A stretch of 64,000 nucleotides of DNA, taken from positions 124,001 to 188,000 of the forward strand of contig NZ_JBHMFD010000002.1 of assembly GCF_042427575.1 (NCBI RefSeq), given 5' to 3'. Source of the DNA: Bergeyella porcorum. Its GTDB lineage: Bacteria; Bacteroidota; Bacteroidia; Flavobacteriales; Weeksellaceae. Below the pieces are notes generated by a model. The model worked only from the letters and a program-made list of their open reading frames with translations, ran no database searches and was not told where the DNA came from. Of this stretch, positions 62,947 through 64,000 are shown one piece after another. Position numbers and translations under genes: made by a program. How positions within the stretch are numbered: position 1 is the stretch's first letter; the number at the start of each line of letters is the position of its first letter.

Positions 62947-64000
62947 TTACTGCGTTATTCTCATTATTTGGGTTTCTATTTGTTTCAGTTTTTCTGCTCC
63001 ATAGGTGGAATCGTAAGGTGCCATTACATCAAAAATATAGTGGTAAAATGGTACAATGTTCTGTATTTTATCTGCTTCTTTATAAGCTTTCTCCTTGCCC
63101 ATCGCTTCCAAATTTTTGATAAAGGCATTGTAACGCTTATCTAATGGCGTAATGGCACTCACCACATAATCATACCCCTGCTCTTTCTTACCCAGCTTCT
63201 CATAAGCATTGCTCACCGCTCCTACTACCATAGAATATTCCAATGGTTTTATACGCATTTCTTTACGCACAAAAACCTGCTCCTTCTGCGGCAATTTTGC
63301 ATAATAATCGTACTCTGTAAAGATGCCTTTTTTCAGTTCTTCTGCCAGTTGTAATCCTTTCTGCTCCTGCCCTGCAAGGATATAAGCGTACACCATAGCA
63401 CTTAGAGAGCGAGGGTCATTGTACTTAGCTACAGGAATTTCCCTTGATGCTAAATCCAAAATCTCAATGGCTTTTGCTCTTTCCCCTTTCTGGATTAAAG
63501 CCTCAGCTGCACGGCTTGCCGCTCCTCTATAGCTGATGATGTTGGAGGTACAGGTTTCATCAAAGTGGACATTCAGGTCTTTAAAATTGCCCCACTTATA
63601 GTTTTTCACCGTATGATAAAGGCTCATAGCATCTACCCTTCCCATATCGCTATTCTCATCTTCCATCGTTTTTATCGGAACCAGTTTATAGCTAAATCCA
63701 TCATACTGAAGATAATCATTCAGATAGAAAATATTTTCAGGGTCATAGATACCTCCCGAAGAGAAGTTGATGGCTCTTTCCCAATTAAAATTCGCCAAAA
63801 TATCCATCAGCATCATATTACTTTTAAACATAGACTGACGCTTGTAATCTACCACGATTTGATTTTCTGCCTTTGCCACATCTTCAGCCTTTAGAATCCC
63901 TGCTTTTACAGCATTGGCTTTATTCACAGGAATGATGAATTTGGAAACCGGCAAGAAATTGAATCTCTCATACTTAGATTCTCCAAAAAGTGTTTTCAAT
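62947..64000 (-). CDS. C-terminal part of a DUF2723-family membrane protein, N-terminus beyond window
   Basis: This frame is open through the right edge and covers the last 350 residues or so. It lacks membrane helices and matches the C-terminal soluble region that follows the multi-helix DUF2723 domain in Bacteroidota: NYFGxxxY-like features are outside, but the TPR-like helices (about 155-260; AAEALIQKGERAKAIEILDLA) fit. DUF2723 proteins are GT-C-like and possibly protein O-mannosyltransferase relatives. The TTG-like codon at 63999 is not a real start. Confidence 0.65.
   Translation of the reverse strand, partial: LKTLFGESKYERFNFLPVSKFIIPVNKANAVKAGILKAEDVAKAENQIVVDYKRQSMFKSNMMLMDILANFNWERAINFSSGGIYDPENIFYLNDYLQYDGFSYKLVPIKTMEDENSDMGRVDAMSLYHTVKNYKWGNFKDLNVHFDETCTSNIISYRGAASRAAEALIQKGERAKAIEILDLASREIPVAKYNDPRSLSAMVYAYILAGQEQKGLQLAEELKKGIFTEYDYYAKLPQKEQVFVRKEMRIKPLEYSMVVGAVSNAYEKLGKKEQGYDYVVSAITPLDKRYNAFIKNLEAMGKEKAYKEADKIQNIVPFYHYIFDVMAPYDSTYGAEKLKQIETQIMRITQ

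Overview
The window looks like chromosomal DNA of a low-GC member of Bacteroidota, most likely a flavobacterium of the Weeksellaceae (Riemerella/Chryseobacterium/Bergeyella range). The grounds are a SusC/SusD/SusE-type outer-membrane locus, flavobacterial promoters with a TAnnTTTG -7 box, poor Shine-Dalgarno signals, an IS982-type remnant resembling the Riemerella element, many Bacteroidota-only families (DUF5522, DUF5686, GSCFA, SusE), and the HU / tiny basic ribosomal-type protein / ribonuclease G cluster. Genus-level placement is inference.

Positions 1-8125 form an accessory defence-type island, all on the minus strand. In transcription order it holds a WYL-domain regulator; retron 1 (a 316-nt msr-msd RNA bounded by an 11-bp a1/a2 repeat, then a complete reverse transcriptase); three overlapping genes that look like a phosphorelay (kinase-like ATPase, degenerate double receiver, receiver fused to a HEPN-type RNase domain); a truncated DnaB-like helicase ATPase; and retron 2 (a 163-nt msr-msd RNA with an 11-bp a1/a2 repeat, then a reverse transcriptase cut by the left window edge). 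Two retrons side by side, one preceded by a DnaB-core ATPase and the other followed by a receiver-HEPN phosphorelay, is the outstanding feature of the window. I do not recognise either partner set as a catalogued retron effector type.

Positions 8389-20890 are mainly core genes: rarA, holB, a DUF2752 protein, cytidine deaminase, hemL, a LysM glucosaminidase, a PLP-dependent deaminase, an ECF sigma factor with a membrane partner, rpoN, an ORF6N gene broken by an amber codon, and asnS. Positions 20900-28133 hold small Bacteroidota proteins, a crippled IS630 element and the SusCDE locus. Positions 28341-42185 hold mutY, the HU/rng cluster, a 41-bp minisatellite, a LolC/E-like permease, a NamZ-type muramidase, a thioredoxin, metG and a DUF5686 protein.

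Positions 42405-64000 hold tatD, a GSCFA protein, a prenyl diphosphate synthase, the DUF47/PiT phosphate pair, a deoxynucleoside kinase, a glutaminyl cyclase, a three-gene GH109 / sugar kinase / nucleotidyltransferase operon that suggests GalNAc salvage, an IS982 remnant next to a 42-bp minisatellite, alaS, a TonB-dependent receptor, kdsA and two envelope glycosyltransferase-like membrane proteins, the last cut by the right edge. I saw no tRNA, rRNA or CRISPR array.
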